Shown here piece after piece: positions 34,823 to 43,392 of a stretch of DNA of 64,000 nt. The position numbers were made by a program, and so were the translations under genes. Below the pieces are notes generated by a model. The model did no database searches and was not told where the DNA came from. It saw only the letters and a list, made by a program, of their open reading frames with translations. This DNA is from Chromatiales bacterium. GTDB taxonomy: Bacteria > Pseudomonadota > Gammaproteobacteria > Thiohalomonadales > Thiohalomonadaceae. Every line of letters starts with the position of its first letter. The first letter of the stretch is position 1. The stretch covers positions 1-64,000 of the forward strand of contig QKFD01000091.1 in the NCBI GenBank assembly GCA_003251535.1, read 5' to 3'.

Positions 34823-35827
34823 ATGATCTTCCACCCGATGGTCTGGCGGTCCCTGCCGCTACTCCTCTGCCTCCTCTCCAGCGCGGCCCAAGCCGAACAC
34901 CCCCCTATTCCACTGCGCGGACCGCCCTTCTCCGATCCCGCCCAACTCGCCCCGGTCCCGGCGGGTTGGGGGCAGCGCCCCATCGCCTACGCCGACTGGG
35001 CACGCGGTGCCGCCTTCGCCATCACCCTCGACCAGCACCTCTACCCCGCCCTGCTCCCCTATGTGCAGCACTTTGCCCGTGAGCACCAGGTGGATATCGC
35101 CGTGCAGGAGGGGACCTGTGGCACCTCGGCCGGCGCCCTGACCCGCAAACAGGCGGATATGGGGGGCTTCTGCTGTCCGCCGAGTTTGGAAGATCGGTTA
35201 CCCGGGCTGACCTATCACACCGTCGGCATCGCGGCCCTGGCGCTGTTGGTCAATAGCAGCAATCCCGTGGACAACCTACCGCTGGAGACGGTGCGCCTCG
35301 CCTACCGCGGCAAGCGCTACCGTTGGTCGGAATTTCATAGTCGAGAGGGGGCGATCGGGCCGGACCTCCCTCTATTTCCATTGAGCCGACTCCACTGCAA
35401 GAGCCGCCCCGGCCACTGGCGGCTACTGCTGGACAACGAGGATCTCTTTGGCCCCAATGTTGCCGAGATGAGTAGCATTCCCGATATGATGCAGCAGGTG
35501 GCCAGCGATCCCAGCGCCCTCGGTTATGAGGTCGCCTGGAACATCCCCCGTGAGCAGGTGACAGGTAAGGTACGCACCATCGCCATTGACGGCTACTCAC
35601 CGTTCGATGAGCAGGCGCTATTGCGGGGCGACTACCCGCTCTACCGCACCTACAACATCACCACCTGGGAGGGGGCCCAGGCCAAGCCATTGGCGACCCA
35701 ACTGGTGGCCTATCTCATGGAGCAGGTGGAGCGGCACGGCCATGAGTTTGGCATCGTCTCAACCCAGCGGCTCAAGGCGGCGGGTTGGCGCTTCCGTGGC
35801 AACGAACTCTACGACGAACCCCATTGA
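34823..35827 (+). CDS. PstS-like periplasmic substrate-binding protein
   Basis: Exported type II periplasmic-binding protein of 334 residues with a signal peptide (SLPLLLCLLSSAAQAE, cut near 24). The central region, EGTCGTSAGALTRKQADMGGFCCPP, resembles the anion-binding GTS-x-GAL segment of PstS. The following VGIAALALLVNSSNPVDNLPLETVRLAYRGKRYRW is the hinge and strand block shared with PstS. Four cysteines (C99, C117, C118, C192) are unusual in a PstS. No transporter genes adjoin it. Instead it starts a cassette with a histidine kinase 3 bp downstream, so it probably delivers ligand information to that kinase. The ligand is likely an oxyanion such as phosphate, but that is inference. The ATG at 34823 follows GGGAG; longer in-frame codons lack a signal peptide. 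Confidence 0.8.
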   Translation: MIFHPMVWRSLPLLLCLLSSAAQAEHPPIPLRGPPFSDPAQLAPVPAGWGQRPIAYADWARGAAFAITLDQHLYPALLPYVQHFAREHQVDIAVQEGTCGTSAGALTRKQADMGGFCCPPSLEDRLPGLTYHTVGIAALALLVNSSNPVDNLPLETVRLAYRGKRYRWSEFHSREGAIGPDLPLFPLSRLHCKSRPGHWRLLLDNEDLFGPNVAEMSSIPDMMQQVASDPSALGYEVAWNIPREQVTGKVRTIAIDGYSPFDEQALLRGDYPLYRTYNITTWEGAQAKPLATQLVAYLMEQVERHGHEFGIVSTQRLKAAGWRFRGNELYDEPH

Positions 35828-35830
35828 GCG

Positions 35831-38395
35831 ATGTTCTCCCGCATCCCCCTCCTGCCCAAAATGTTGCTCCTCACCCTGTTGGTGGGGGCACTTATCTGGG
35901 TGCCGCTCGATCTCTTCCACACCCAGCGTCTGGCGGAGTTAATGCGGGCCCAACAGATGGCGCAGTTGGAATTTTCTGCCCAGGAAGATCGGGTCTACTT
36001 CGATCACTTTCTCCGCACCTACCACCAGGCGGCCCGCTTCTTCGGCGCGGAGAACCGCCTCAGTGACTATCTCGATCAGATCGAAGCCAACGGCAGTTGG
36101 CAAACCGATGCGGTGATCACCCCACAGCAGGTGGACCTACCGCCCCCCTGGCTACCGCGCACCTCCGTGCTCCGCATCTTTCCGCTCCCCCGCTTCGTGC
36201 TGCTGCTGGATAGCGATGAGCAGGTCAGGGAGATCTACGCCTCCGGCGAGACGCCACCGCCCCACCAGCTACTCCACCCCCAGGCCATCTTGATGCAGCT
36301 GAGCCACTCGGGCGTCCTGATGTCCAACGTCGGGGGGATCCCCTACCTGCTCAGCTCAGAGGCGATAGTGGCCGACGACGGGCGGCTGCGGGCCCGTCTC
36401 ATCCTCGCCACCCCCCTCGATAGCGAGTTCCTCCGCAACGCCCAGAAACCAGGGGTAGAGGACCATCTCACCCTGCTGATCCGGGACGACCGAGTAGTGG
36501 CCAGCAGCCGCCCCGATCTCATCCCCGAAGGGGAGACCGTGGCCACCTTCAAACACCACTACATGATCCTGGGCAAGTCCTTCTTCGACTACGGTGTCGC
36601 CGATCTCTTCGTCCAGTTCGCCACCGTAATGTCCACCAGCGAGGTGGAGGCGCTCACCCGTGAGCTGCGCCACGAGGAGCGCCGGCTACGCGCCTTCACC
36701 GCCGCCGGGCTATTGACCGCCTTCCTGCTCATCATTATCTGGGTCACCCGTTCCGTCCGCCGCGTCACCCAGCAGATCACCAGCTTCTCCCGCCAGACCT
36801 TGGGGGTCGATCCCCAGGAGTTGAGCGGTGATGAGCTGAAGATCTTGGCGCTCCAGTTCACCGCCCTGCGTAGCGAGATCGAGGCCTCCCGCGCCGCCCT
36901 CACCGAGGCGGTGGAGGAGCGTACCCGCAGCGAGCTAGAGGCGGCCCAGCAGGCCCAGATGGTGGCCCTGCTGCGTAATGTCACTGACGCCCTGGGGGTC
37001 GGCGTGCTGCGGCTCGGCCCGCAACCACAACCCCTCAACGGCGTGATGGAGCGGCTGTTTGCCTGCTGTCCAACCCTCTTCTCGCTGGCAGAGGATGAAG
37101 AGTCGGCGGAGCGCGAGGTGATCGACGCCAATGGCCGGTTGCGGGTGTTTGACCTCCACCGCCCCCTGGAGGAGTTTTTGCTCGTACTGGAGATCACCGA
37201 GGCGCGTGAGACCCGCCAGCGCCTCGCCCTCGCCCTCCAGGCCATTGAGCACACCACTGAAGGGGTCTTTGTCACGGAGGCCGACGGCACCGCCATCCTG
37301 GTCAACCCCACCCTCGCCCGCCTCATCGGCATCGACGAGGAGGGGACCCGCCAGCGGCGCCTCCCCCTCCTCCCGCTACTCACCGACGACCCGCAGCTGC
37401 GGGCGGAGGTGGAGCAGGGCCTGGCCCAGACCGGCAGCTGGGAGGGGGATCTCACGCTGCACACCGACACCGGCAACCACCGCCTCTGGCTACGCCTCGG
37501 CCAGGTGCAGGAGCAGACCAGCGACACCCTCCACTATGTCGGCGTGGTGTCAGACATCACCGAGCGCCACCTCGCCACCGAACGGCTGGCACGCTACGCC
37601 GAGGAGCTGCAACAGGCCAATGAGGAGGTGAAGAGCTTCGCCTCCATCCTCTCCCACGACCTGCGCTCCCCCCTGGTCAACGTCAAGGGGTTTGTCGGGG
37701 AGTTGCGCCACGCGGTCACCACCCTGCAACCGCTGCTCGATGGCACCCAGGCAGAGCCCCTGACCCCAGAGCAACAGCAGCTGGTGAAAGAGACCTTCAG
37801 CGCCGATATCCCCGAGGCGCTTGATTTCATCGACGCCTCGGTGCGCAAGATGGACCGCCTGATCCAGGCTATCCTCACCCTCTCCCGCCTGGGCCGGCGG
37901 GAGCTAAAACCGGAGCCACTGCCCTTGGGTCCCCTGGTCGAGGAGCAGATCGAATCGCTCCGTTTCCAACTGGAGCGGCGCCAGGCCACCATCACCGTGG
38001 GAGAGCTGCCGGTGGTCCTGGCCGATCGCACGGCCATGGAGCAGATCTTCGGCAACCTCATCGGTAACGCGGTCAACTACCTCGTCCCCGAGCGCCCCGG
38101 CCGGATCACCATCCGCGCCGATGAGGGGGTCAACGAGGTGCAGATCCACATCAGCGACAACGGACGCGGCATCGACAGCGCCGATTTCCCCAAGGTCTTT
38201 GCCATCTTCCGCCGGGCCGGCCCCCAAGATGTGCCGGGCGAGGGGATGGGACTCGCCTTTGTGCAGACCTTGGTTCGCCGCCATGGTGGCCGCATCTGGT
38301 TCCAATCGGCCCTCGGTGTGGGCAGCACCTTCAGCATCGCCCTGCCCCGTCAGCCACTCACCTCACTACCGAGTCACCGCCGCCATGCCGCCTGA
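35831..38395 (+). CDS. membrane sensor histidine kinase with PAS domain
   Basis: Hybrid-free kinase of 854 residues. TM1 is at about 11-30, with a periplasmic sensor region at about 31-290 (dCache-like length). TM2 at about 292-310 is followed by a HAMP/coiled-coil linker and PAS-like regions (about 380-455 and 465-585). A HisKA domain has its phosphoacceptor in SFASILSHDLRSPLVNV near 605, and the HATPase domain has N-box FGNLIGNAVNYL, G1 DNGRGI and G2 GEGMGLAFVQ. The HDLRSPL phosphoacceptor box with an Rcp-type regulator immediately downstream is a common pairing. The start lies 3 bp after the binding-protein stop, and the end overlaps the response regulator by 11 bp. Confidence 0.9.
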   Translation: MFSRIPLLPKMLLLTLLVGALIWVPLDLFHTQRLAELMRAQQMAQLEFSAQEDRVYFDHFLRTYHQAARFFGAENRLSDYLDQIEANGSWQTDAVITPQQVDLPPPWLPRTSVLRIFPLPRFVLLLDSDEQVREIYASGETPPPHQLLHPQAILMQLSHSGVLMSNVGGIPYLLSSEAIVADDGRLRARLILATPLDSEFLRNAQKPGVEDHLTLLIRDDRVVASSRPDLIPEGETVATFKHHYMILGKSFFDYGVADLFVQFATVMSTSEVEALTRELRHEERRLRAFTAAGLLTAFLLIIIWVTRSVRRVTQQITSFSRQTLGVDPQELSGDELKILALQFTALRSEIEASRAALTEAVEERTRSELEAAQQAQMVALLRNVTDALGVGVLRLGPQPQPLNGVMERLFACCPTLFSLAEDEESAEREVIDANGRLRVFDLHRPLEEFLLVLEITEARETRQRLALALQAIEHTTEGVFVTEADGTAILVNPTLARLIGIDEEGTRQRRLPLLPLLTDDPQLRAEVEQGLAQTGSWEGDLTLHTDTGNHRLWLRLGQVQEQTSDTLHYVGVVSDITERHLATERLARYAEELQQANEEVKSFASILSHDLRSPLVNVKGFVGELRHAVTTLQPLLDGTQAEPLTPEQQQLVKETFSADIPEALDFIDASVRKMDRLIQAILTLSRLGRRELKPEPLPLGPLVEEQIESLRFQLERRQATITVGELPVVLADRTAMEQIFGNLIGNAVNYLVPERPGRITIRADEGVNEVQIHISDNGRGIDSADFPKVFAIFRRAGPQDVPGEGMGLAFVQTLVRRHGGRIWFQSALGVGSTFSIALPRQPLTSLPSHRRHAA

Positions 38396-38822
38396 TCACC
38401 AGACCACCCTGCTGTTGGTGGAGGATGACCCGGGCCACGCCCGGCTCATAGAGAAGAACCTGCGACGCACGCGGCTCGCCTGTCCCCTGCGACATGTGAG
38501 CGATGGTCAGGCGGCGCTCGACTTCATCTACGGCAGCGGGACCTTCTGCGGTGAGACGCCCCCCCGCCAGCTGATTGTCCTGCTCGATATCAACATGCCC
38601 GGCCTGGACGGCTTCCAGGTGCTAGAACAGATAAAGACCGATCCGCGCACCCGTACCATCCCGGTGATCATCCTCACCACCACGGATGACGAGCGCGAGG
38701 AGCGCCGCTGCTACGAGTTGGGTTGTGATCTGTACATTACCAAGCCGGTCGACTACGCCGCCTTCAGCGAGGTGGTACAGCGGCTCGGGGTCTATCTCTC
38801 GCAACTGGCGGTGAGCGCATGA
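38385..38822 (+). CDS. Rcp1-type single-domain response regulator
   Basis: Receiver-only protein of 145 residues. It has the acidic pocket E13/D14/D15 (LVEDDPGHARLIEKNL), phosphoacceptor D68 (VLLDINMPGLDG), a Thr in ILTTTDDEREERRCYELGCDLYITKP, and K120. The insertion between strands 2 and 3 and the C-terminal FSEVVQRLGVYLSQL helix are typical of Rcp1-like regulators. It overlaps the kinase gene by 11 bp and the following REC-GGDEF-EAL gene by 4 bp (ATGA), so the three are translationally coupled. It probably relays phosphate from the kinase or competes for it. Confidence 0.9.
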   Translation: MPPDHQTTLLLVEDDPGHARLIEKNLRRTRLACPLRHVSDGQAALDFIYGSGTFCGETPPRQLIVLLDINMPGLDGFQVLEQIKTDPRTRTIPVIILTTTDDEREERRCYELGCDLYITKPVDYAAFSEVVQRLGVYLSQLAVSA

Positions 38823-41281
38823 TCCGGGTGTTATGTATCGAAGACGATGACGCGATGGCGCGCCTGGTGCAGCGTCGGCTGGAGCGTAGCGGCTACACCT
38901 GTACCCTGGCGGCCAACGGCGAGCTGGGCCTGGAGTTGGTGCAGCGCGGGTCATTCGACATCGTGATTGCCGACTACTGGATGCCCGGGGTCTCCGGCAT
39001 GGAGGTGCTCAGTGAGCTGAGCCACCACATCGATCCGCCGCCGGTCATCATGCTCACCGGCCTGGATGACCTTGAGGTGGCCGTCTCGGCCATGCGCCTG
39101 GGGGCGGCCGACTTCCTCAGCAAGGACACCCAAGGTCGCTACCTCGACCTACTCCCGGCGGTCATCGAGCGGGTCATCAGCCGGCGCCGGCTGGAGGGGG
39201 AGCGGGAGGCGGCGCGGGCCCTGGCCCAGGTCACCCTAAGTTCCATCTGCGATGCGGTCATCACCACCGACGCCAACGGCTGCGTCAACTACCTGAACCC
39301 AGTGGCCGAGCAGCTGACCGGCTGGCCCAAAGATGAGGCCAGGGGGCGCCAGGCGGCGGAGATATTCCGCACCATCCATGAGGTGAGCCGCCAACCGCAG
39401 CCCGATCCCGTCGCCCAGGTGCTGAGCAGCGGTGCGGTACCGCGCCGCGGCAACCACACCCTACTCCTCACCCGCGACGGCCGTGAACTCCCCATCGACG
39501 ACAGCGCCGCCCCCATCCGTGACCTCCAGGAGCGGATCCTCGGGGTGGTGCTAGTGTTTCAGGACGTCACCGCCCGCCGCGAGTCGGAGCGCAGCCTGCG
39601 GATGTTCCAGAAGCTGTTTAAACACACCTCTGAGGGGATCATCGTCACCGACCCAGTCGGGGTGATCCAGGATGTCAACCACGCCTTCTGCCGCATCACC
39701 GGCTATAGCCGCGACGAGGTGTTGGGCCGCACCCCGGCGGTGATGAAGTCCAACCGCCATGACGCGGAGTTCTACCAAGCGATGTGGCGCCGCCTCCTCG
39801 CCTCCGGTGAGTGGCAGGGGGAGGTGTGGGACCGGCGCAAGAGCGGTGAGATCTACCCCAAGTGGCTCTCCATCAATGCGGTGCGCAATAGCCACGGCGA
39901 GACCACCCACTACGTCGGCATCTTCAGCGACATCACCACCATTAAGCGCACCGAGGAGCGGCTCCACCAACTCGCCCACTACGACACCCTCACCGCCCTC
40001 CCCAACCGGATGCTGTTTCAAGACCGACTGGAGCAGACCCTCCTGGGGGCGGAGCGCCACGACCGCGGCTTTGCGGTGATGTTCATCGACCTCGATCGCT
40101 TCAAGATGATCAACGACACCCTCGGTCACCGCGCCGGCGATGCCCTGCTGGTGGAGGTGGCGCGCCGCCTCAGCAGCACCGTACGGGAGAGCGACACCGT
40201 GGCCCGCCTGGGGGGCGATGAGTTCACCGTGATCCTGCCCGAGTTGGTGGAGCGCTCCCATGCGTCCCAAGTGGCGCAGAAGATCATCGAGGCCTTTGCC
40301 CTCCCCTTCACCATCCAGGGTCAGGAGCTGTTCACCAGCCCCTCCATCGGTATCGCCCTCTACCCGGAGGCGGGGCTGAGCGCCGAGGCGCTGACCAAGG
40401 CGGCCGATAGCGCCATGTATCAGGCCAAGGCGCGGGGTCGTAACAATTTCCAGTTCTACCGCCCCGACGCCAGTGATCTCGCCCACGCCCAGCTGGCGCT
40501 GGAGCACGACCTGCGCCAGGCGTTGGCACGGGGCGAACTGATCCTCCACTACCAACCGGAGATCGCCATCGACAGCGGCGCCGTCACCGGGGTGGAGGCG
40601 CTATTGCGCTGGCGCCACCCGCAGCGAGGCGAGGTGGCACCGGCGGAGTTCATCCCCATCGCCGAGGAGAGTGGGCTCATCAACGCCATCGGCGCGTGGG
40701 TGCTGGAGACCGCCTGCCGCGAGGCGGCCAGTTGGGAGAGCAAGGGGTGTGCCCCGCTGCGCGTGTCGGTCAACATCTCGGCCCAACAGGTGCAACAGGG
40801 CGATTTCATCGCCACCGTGAGCCAGGCGCTGACCCGCAGCGGCCTGCCCCCGGAGCGGTTGGAGCTGGAACTCACCGAGTCGCAGATCATGCGCAGCCGC
40901 GAGGAGTGCCGTGAGCGGTTTGACGCCTTACGGGCGATGGGGGTACAGCTCTCGGTGGACGACTTCGGCACCGGCTACTCCTCCCTCGCCTACCTCAAGC
41001 GCCTACCCATCACCAGCCTCAAGATCGACCACACCTTCATCCGCGACCTCTACGTCAACCACGACGACGCCGCCATCTCCCGCGCCATCATCGCCATGGC
41101 CAAGACCCTCAATCTGCGGGTGGTGGCAGAAGGGGTGGAGTCCGAGGCGCAGATGGCCTTCCTGCGCCAGGAGCAGTGCACCAACGCCCAGGGGTTCTAC
41201 TTCAGTCCGCCGGTCTCGGCGGAGGAGCTGCCCGGGGTGCTCCAAGGGTGGCAGAGGAGGCGCGCCGGCGAACCCGGCTAA
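38819..41281 (+). CDS. response regulator with two PAS, GGDEF and EAL domains
   Basis: Protein of 820 residues that would set c-di-GMP levels in response to phosphorylation. The receiver domain (1-125) has D9-D11, phosphoacceptor D52 (IVIADYWMPG) and K102. Two PAS domains (about 145-255 and 262-375) follow. The GGDEF domain (about 385-545) has intact RLGGDEF near 465 and an inhibitory-site RESD five residues before it. The EAL domain (about 560-812) has GVEALLRW near 590 and DDFGTGYSS near 714. All catalytic motifs are intact, so switching between synthesis and breakdown is possible. It is the last gene of the binding protein-kinase-regulator cassette and is followed convergently by the M1-like peptidase gene (4-bp overlap). 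Confidence 0.93.
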   Translation: MIRVLCIEDDDAMARLVQRRLERSGYTCTLAANGELGLELVQRGSFDIVIADYWMPGVSGMEVLSELSHHIDPPPVIMLTGLDDLEVAVSAMRLGAADFLSKDTQGRYLDLLPAVIERVISRRRLEGEREAARALAQVTLSSICDAVITTDANGCVNYLNPVAEQLTGWPKDEARGRQAAEIFRTIHEVSRQPQPDPVAQVLSSGAVPRRGNHTLLLTRDGRELPIDDSAAPIRDLQERILGVVLVFQDVTARRESERSLRMFQKLFKHTSEGIIVTDPVGVIQDVNHAFCRITGYSRDEVLGRTPAVMKSNRHDAEFYQAMWRRLLASGEWQGEVWDRRKSGEIYPKWLSINAVRNSHGETTHYVGIFSDITTIKRTEERLHQLAHYDTLTALPNRMLFQDRLEQTLLGAERHDRGFAVMFIDLDRFKMINDTLGHRAGDALLVEVARRLSSTVRESDTVARLGGDEFTVILPELVERSHASQVAQKIIEAFALPFTIQGQELFTSPSIGIALYPEAGLSAEALTKAADSAMYQAKARGRNNFQFYRPDASDLAHAQLALEHDLRQALARGELILHYQPEIAIDSGAVTGVEALLRWRHPQRGEVAPAEFIPIAEESGLINAIGAWVLETACREAASWESKGCAPLRVSVNISAQQVQQGDFIATVSQALTRSGLPPERLELELTESQIMRSREECRERFDALRAMGVQLSVDDFGTGYSSLAYLKRLPITSLKIDHTFIRDLYVNHDDAAISRAIIAMAKTLNLRVVAEGVESEAQMAFLRQEQCTNAQGFYFSPPVSAEELPGVLQGWQRRRAGEPG

Positions 41282-43356
41282 CGGGCCTCCTCCAGCTCCC
41301 CCAGACGTGGTGGCAGCGCCAGTGGCGGCAGCGTCCCCTCCTGCAAGCGCACACTGAGCGGCGAGTCGGCCGTCGGCCACTGCCCCTTCACCACGTTGTC
41401 AGGGGCAGCGCCGGAGAACAGTAGATAGCCATATTTGCCATAGTGGGGCAGTTTGCGCGCCAACCCCGGCAGGGCATCGATCTGCCCACTGGCCACCACC
41501 CCCACCGGCCCCCCGGGCAGAGGCCGCACCAGCGCCAGGCTTGCCACGGAGCGCTCCAGCACCGCCTCGCCAAGCGCGACCTGCGCGCCCTTTGCCGCCA
41601 CCCCACTCCCTTGCAACCCTTCAGCCAGGAAGCGGTTCTCCCACCCCAATAGCCACACCGGCTGTCCCGCAGGCAGGGTAGTCAACTCACTATCTTTCAC
41701 CACCCGCTGCGCCCCCAACGCCTCGGCCAGGGCGCGGTAACCGGCCTGCAACGGCGCGGCGGCCGCGGCCGGCACCACGGCCACGCCCCCCTCTGCGGCA
41801 AATAGCCCATCCAGTGCCGGCGGCAGCTCCTCCGGCAGGAGCTGGCGAAACAGGTCAAAACGGGGATCCACTGCCAGCCGCAGCGGGCGCTCGGCCAGCT
41901 CAATGACAAACTGCCCCTCCTCGCTCACCAACTCCACACTCCGCTCCAACGGCGGTCCCTGCGCCAGCTGTACCGCCACCGGCACCCGCAACCGGTAGGG
42001 GGCCCCACCCTGCACCTGCTGTAGGGTAAAGGCGACCTGCCAACCCGTGGCGGTCTCGCTCGCCGCGGCCGCCGTCAGACGCAGCTCCGGCGCGCCAGCC
42101 CGCTCCACCCACTGTTCAAAGAAGGGGCCCAGCGAGCGCCCACTGGAGTCCTCGAACACCCGTGCCAAGGTCGCCCAGTCGGTGCGCTGGAAGCGCTGGC
42201 TGGTATAGAGCCGCCGCAGGGCGCCAATGAAGGTGGCATCCCCCAGCTCCAAGCGCAGCATATGAAACAGCATCGCCCCCTTGCCATAGCCCACCGCCTG
42301 GCTGGCACTACTGTGACGACTGCGGAACTCCACCAGTGGCAGCGCCCCCGCCTCCTGGGCGAAGGCGGCGTACTTATGCAGTAGATCGCGCCGATAGCGG
42401 GCCCCACCCCCCGCCTGCGCCGCCAGCAGGTGGTCGGCCAAATAGGCGGTCAACCCCTCTGACCAGTTACCGCTGGCGTAGTCCACATAGACGCCGTTGC
42501 CCCACCAGTCGTGCAGCACCTCGTGGGGGTAGGAGCTATCGATGATGAAGGGCAAGCGCAGCAAGCGGCCCCCCAGCAGGGTGAAGGAGGGGAAGCCGTA
42601 ACCGCTCTGCCAGAAGTTCTCCACCAGGGCAAACTTGGGGTAGGGATAGGGGCCGAGCAGGCGGCTGTAGAGCCCCAGATAGCGCTCGGTGGCGGCTAGA
42701 TAACGCTCTGCCAGCGCCTCGTCAGCGGTGAGCAGCCACACCTGCGCCTCCCCCCAGGGGGTGGCACGGCGGTAGCTCTGGAAGCGGTTGGCCACCAGGG
42801 CGATCTCCTCCTGCGGCTCCCGCTCTCGCCAACCGTGTGGTTGCTCCTCACCGGCGCTCACCCCCTGCCAACCGCTGGGGAGGGTCAGCTCCAGGTCAAA
42901 GGTGAGATAGTCAGACCCCACCAGCGGCTGGGGATACCAACCACTGGCGGCACTGAGGAACACCCCCTCCGGCCCGATGTGGCCAGGGGTAGCATACAGC
43001 GCCTGGGGATCTGCGGGCGGTGCCACCAGCTTCCCCTGATAGTTGAGGGCCACCCGGGTCGCCGGCTCCGGCAGGGTGACGCGGTAACCACACCAGCTCG
43101 GCAGACCGGCCAGTGCCCCCAGCGCCTCCAACTGCCCCGCAGCCACCTGCGGAGTCAAGGCGCAGTGGAGGGCAAACTCCCACTGCGCCACCGGCTGCGG
43201 CAGCTCAATCTGGTCCTCCGCCAGCAACTCCCCCGCCAACGGCGCCAAGGTGACGCTCAACTGGTGGTGCATCACCGCGGGTGCCGCCTGCACCCCCGCG
43301 GTGACTAGGCAGAGGAGCCAGGCCCCCAGCCGCCGCCAGTCTGGCCCTTCTGACAT
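41278..43356 (-). CDS. secreted M1-family (gluzincin) metallopeptidase-like protein
   Basis: Exported protein of 692 residues from the ATG at 43356, with a signal peptide ending near AGVQAAP. The zinc site HEVLHDWWGN (H278, E279, H282) is followed by NWSEGLTAYLAD, whose Glu (about 301) is the third ligand of M1 peptidases (HExxH-x18-E). The N-terminal beta domain (about 25-215) and the helical GKGAMLFHMLRLELGD block after the site also fit. The GAMEN substrate motif is not evident; GYGFPSFTLLGG occupies that position. The C-terminal ~200 residues are beta-rich without a clear match. It is probably periplasmic and acts on peptides. The starts of this and the ChaN gene are only 36 bp apart. Confidence 0.82.
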   Translation of the reverse strand: MSEGPDWRRLGAWLLCLVTAGVQAAPAVMHHQLSVTLAPLAGELLAEDQIELPQPVAQWEFALHCALTPQVAAGQLEALGALAGLPSWCGYRVTLPEPATRVALNYQGKLVAPPADPQALYATPGHIGPEGVFLSAASGWYPQPLVGSDYLTFDLELTLPSGWQGVSAGEEQPHGWREREPQEEIALVANRFQSYRRATPWGEAQVWLLTADEALAERYLAATERYLGLYSRLLGPYPYPKFALVENFWQSGYGFPSFTLLGGRLLRLPFIIDSSYPHEVLHDWWGNGVYVDYASGNWSEGLTAYLADHLLAAQAGGGARYRRDLLHKYAAFAQEAGALPLVEFRSRHSSASQAVGYGKGAMLFHMLRLELGDATFIGALRRLYTSQRFQRTDWATLARVFEDSSGRSLGPFFEQWVERAGAPELRLTAAAASETATGWQVAFTLQQVQGGAPYRLRVPVAVQLAQGPPLERSVELVSEEGQFVIELAERPLRLAVDPRFDLFRQLLPEELPPALDGLFAAEGGVAVVPAAAAAPLQAGYRALAEALGAQRVVKDSELTTLPAGQPVWLLGWENRFLAEGLQGSGVAAKGAQVALGEAVLERSVASLALVRPLPGGPVGVVASGQIDALPGLARKLPHYGKYGYLLFSGAAPDNVVKGQWPTADSPLSVRLQEGTLPPLALPPRLGELEEAR

Positions 43357-43392
43357 AGAATGAATCACTCCACTTGCCCAAGACATCACACC

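Noticed and set aside
34823-35827. Calling the binding protein a PhoB-controlled pstS copy
   Set aside because: There is no Pho box upstream, no transporter genes follow, and the gene is coupled to a histidine kinase.
39551-40555. 334-codon open frame on the minus strand inside the REC-GGDEF-EAL gene
   Set aside because: Antisense to intact GGDEF/EAL motifs; composition is typical of a shadow frame.
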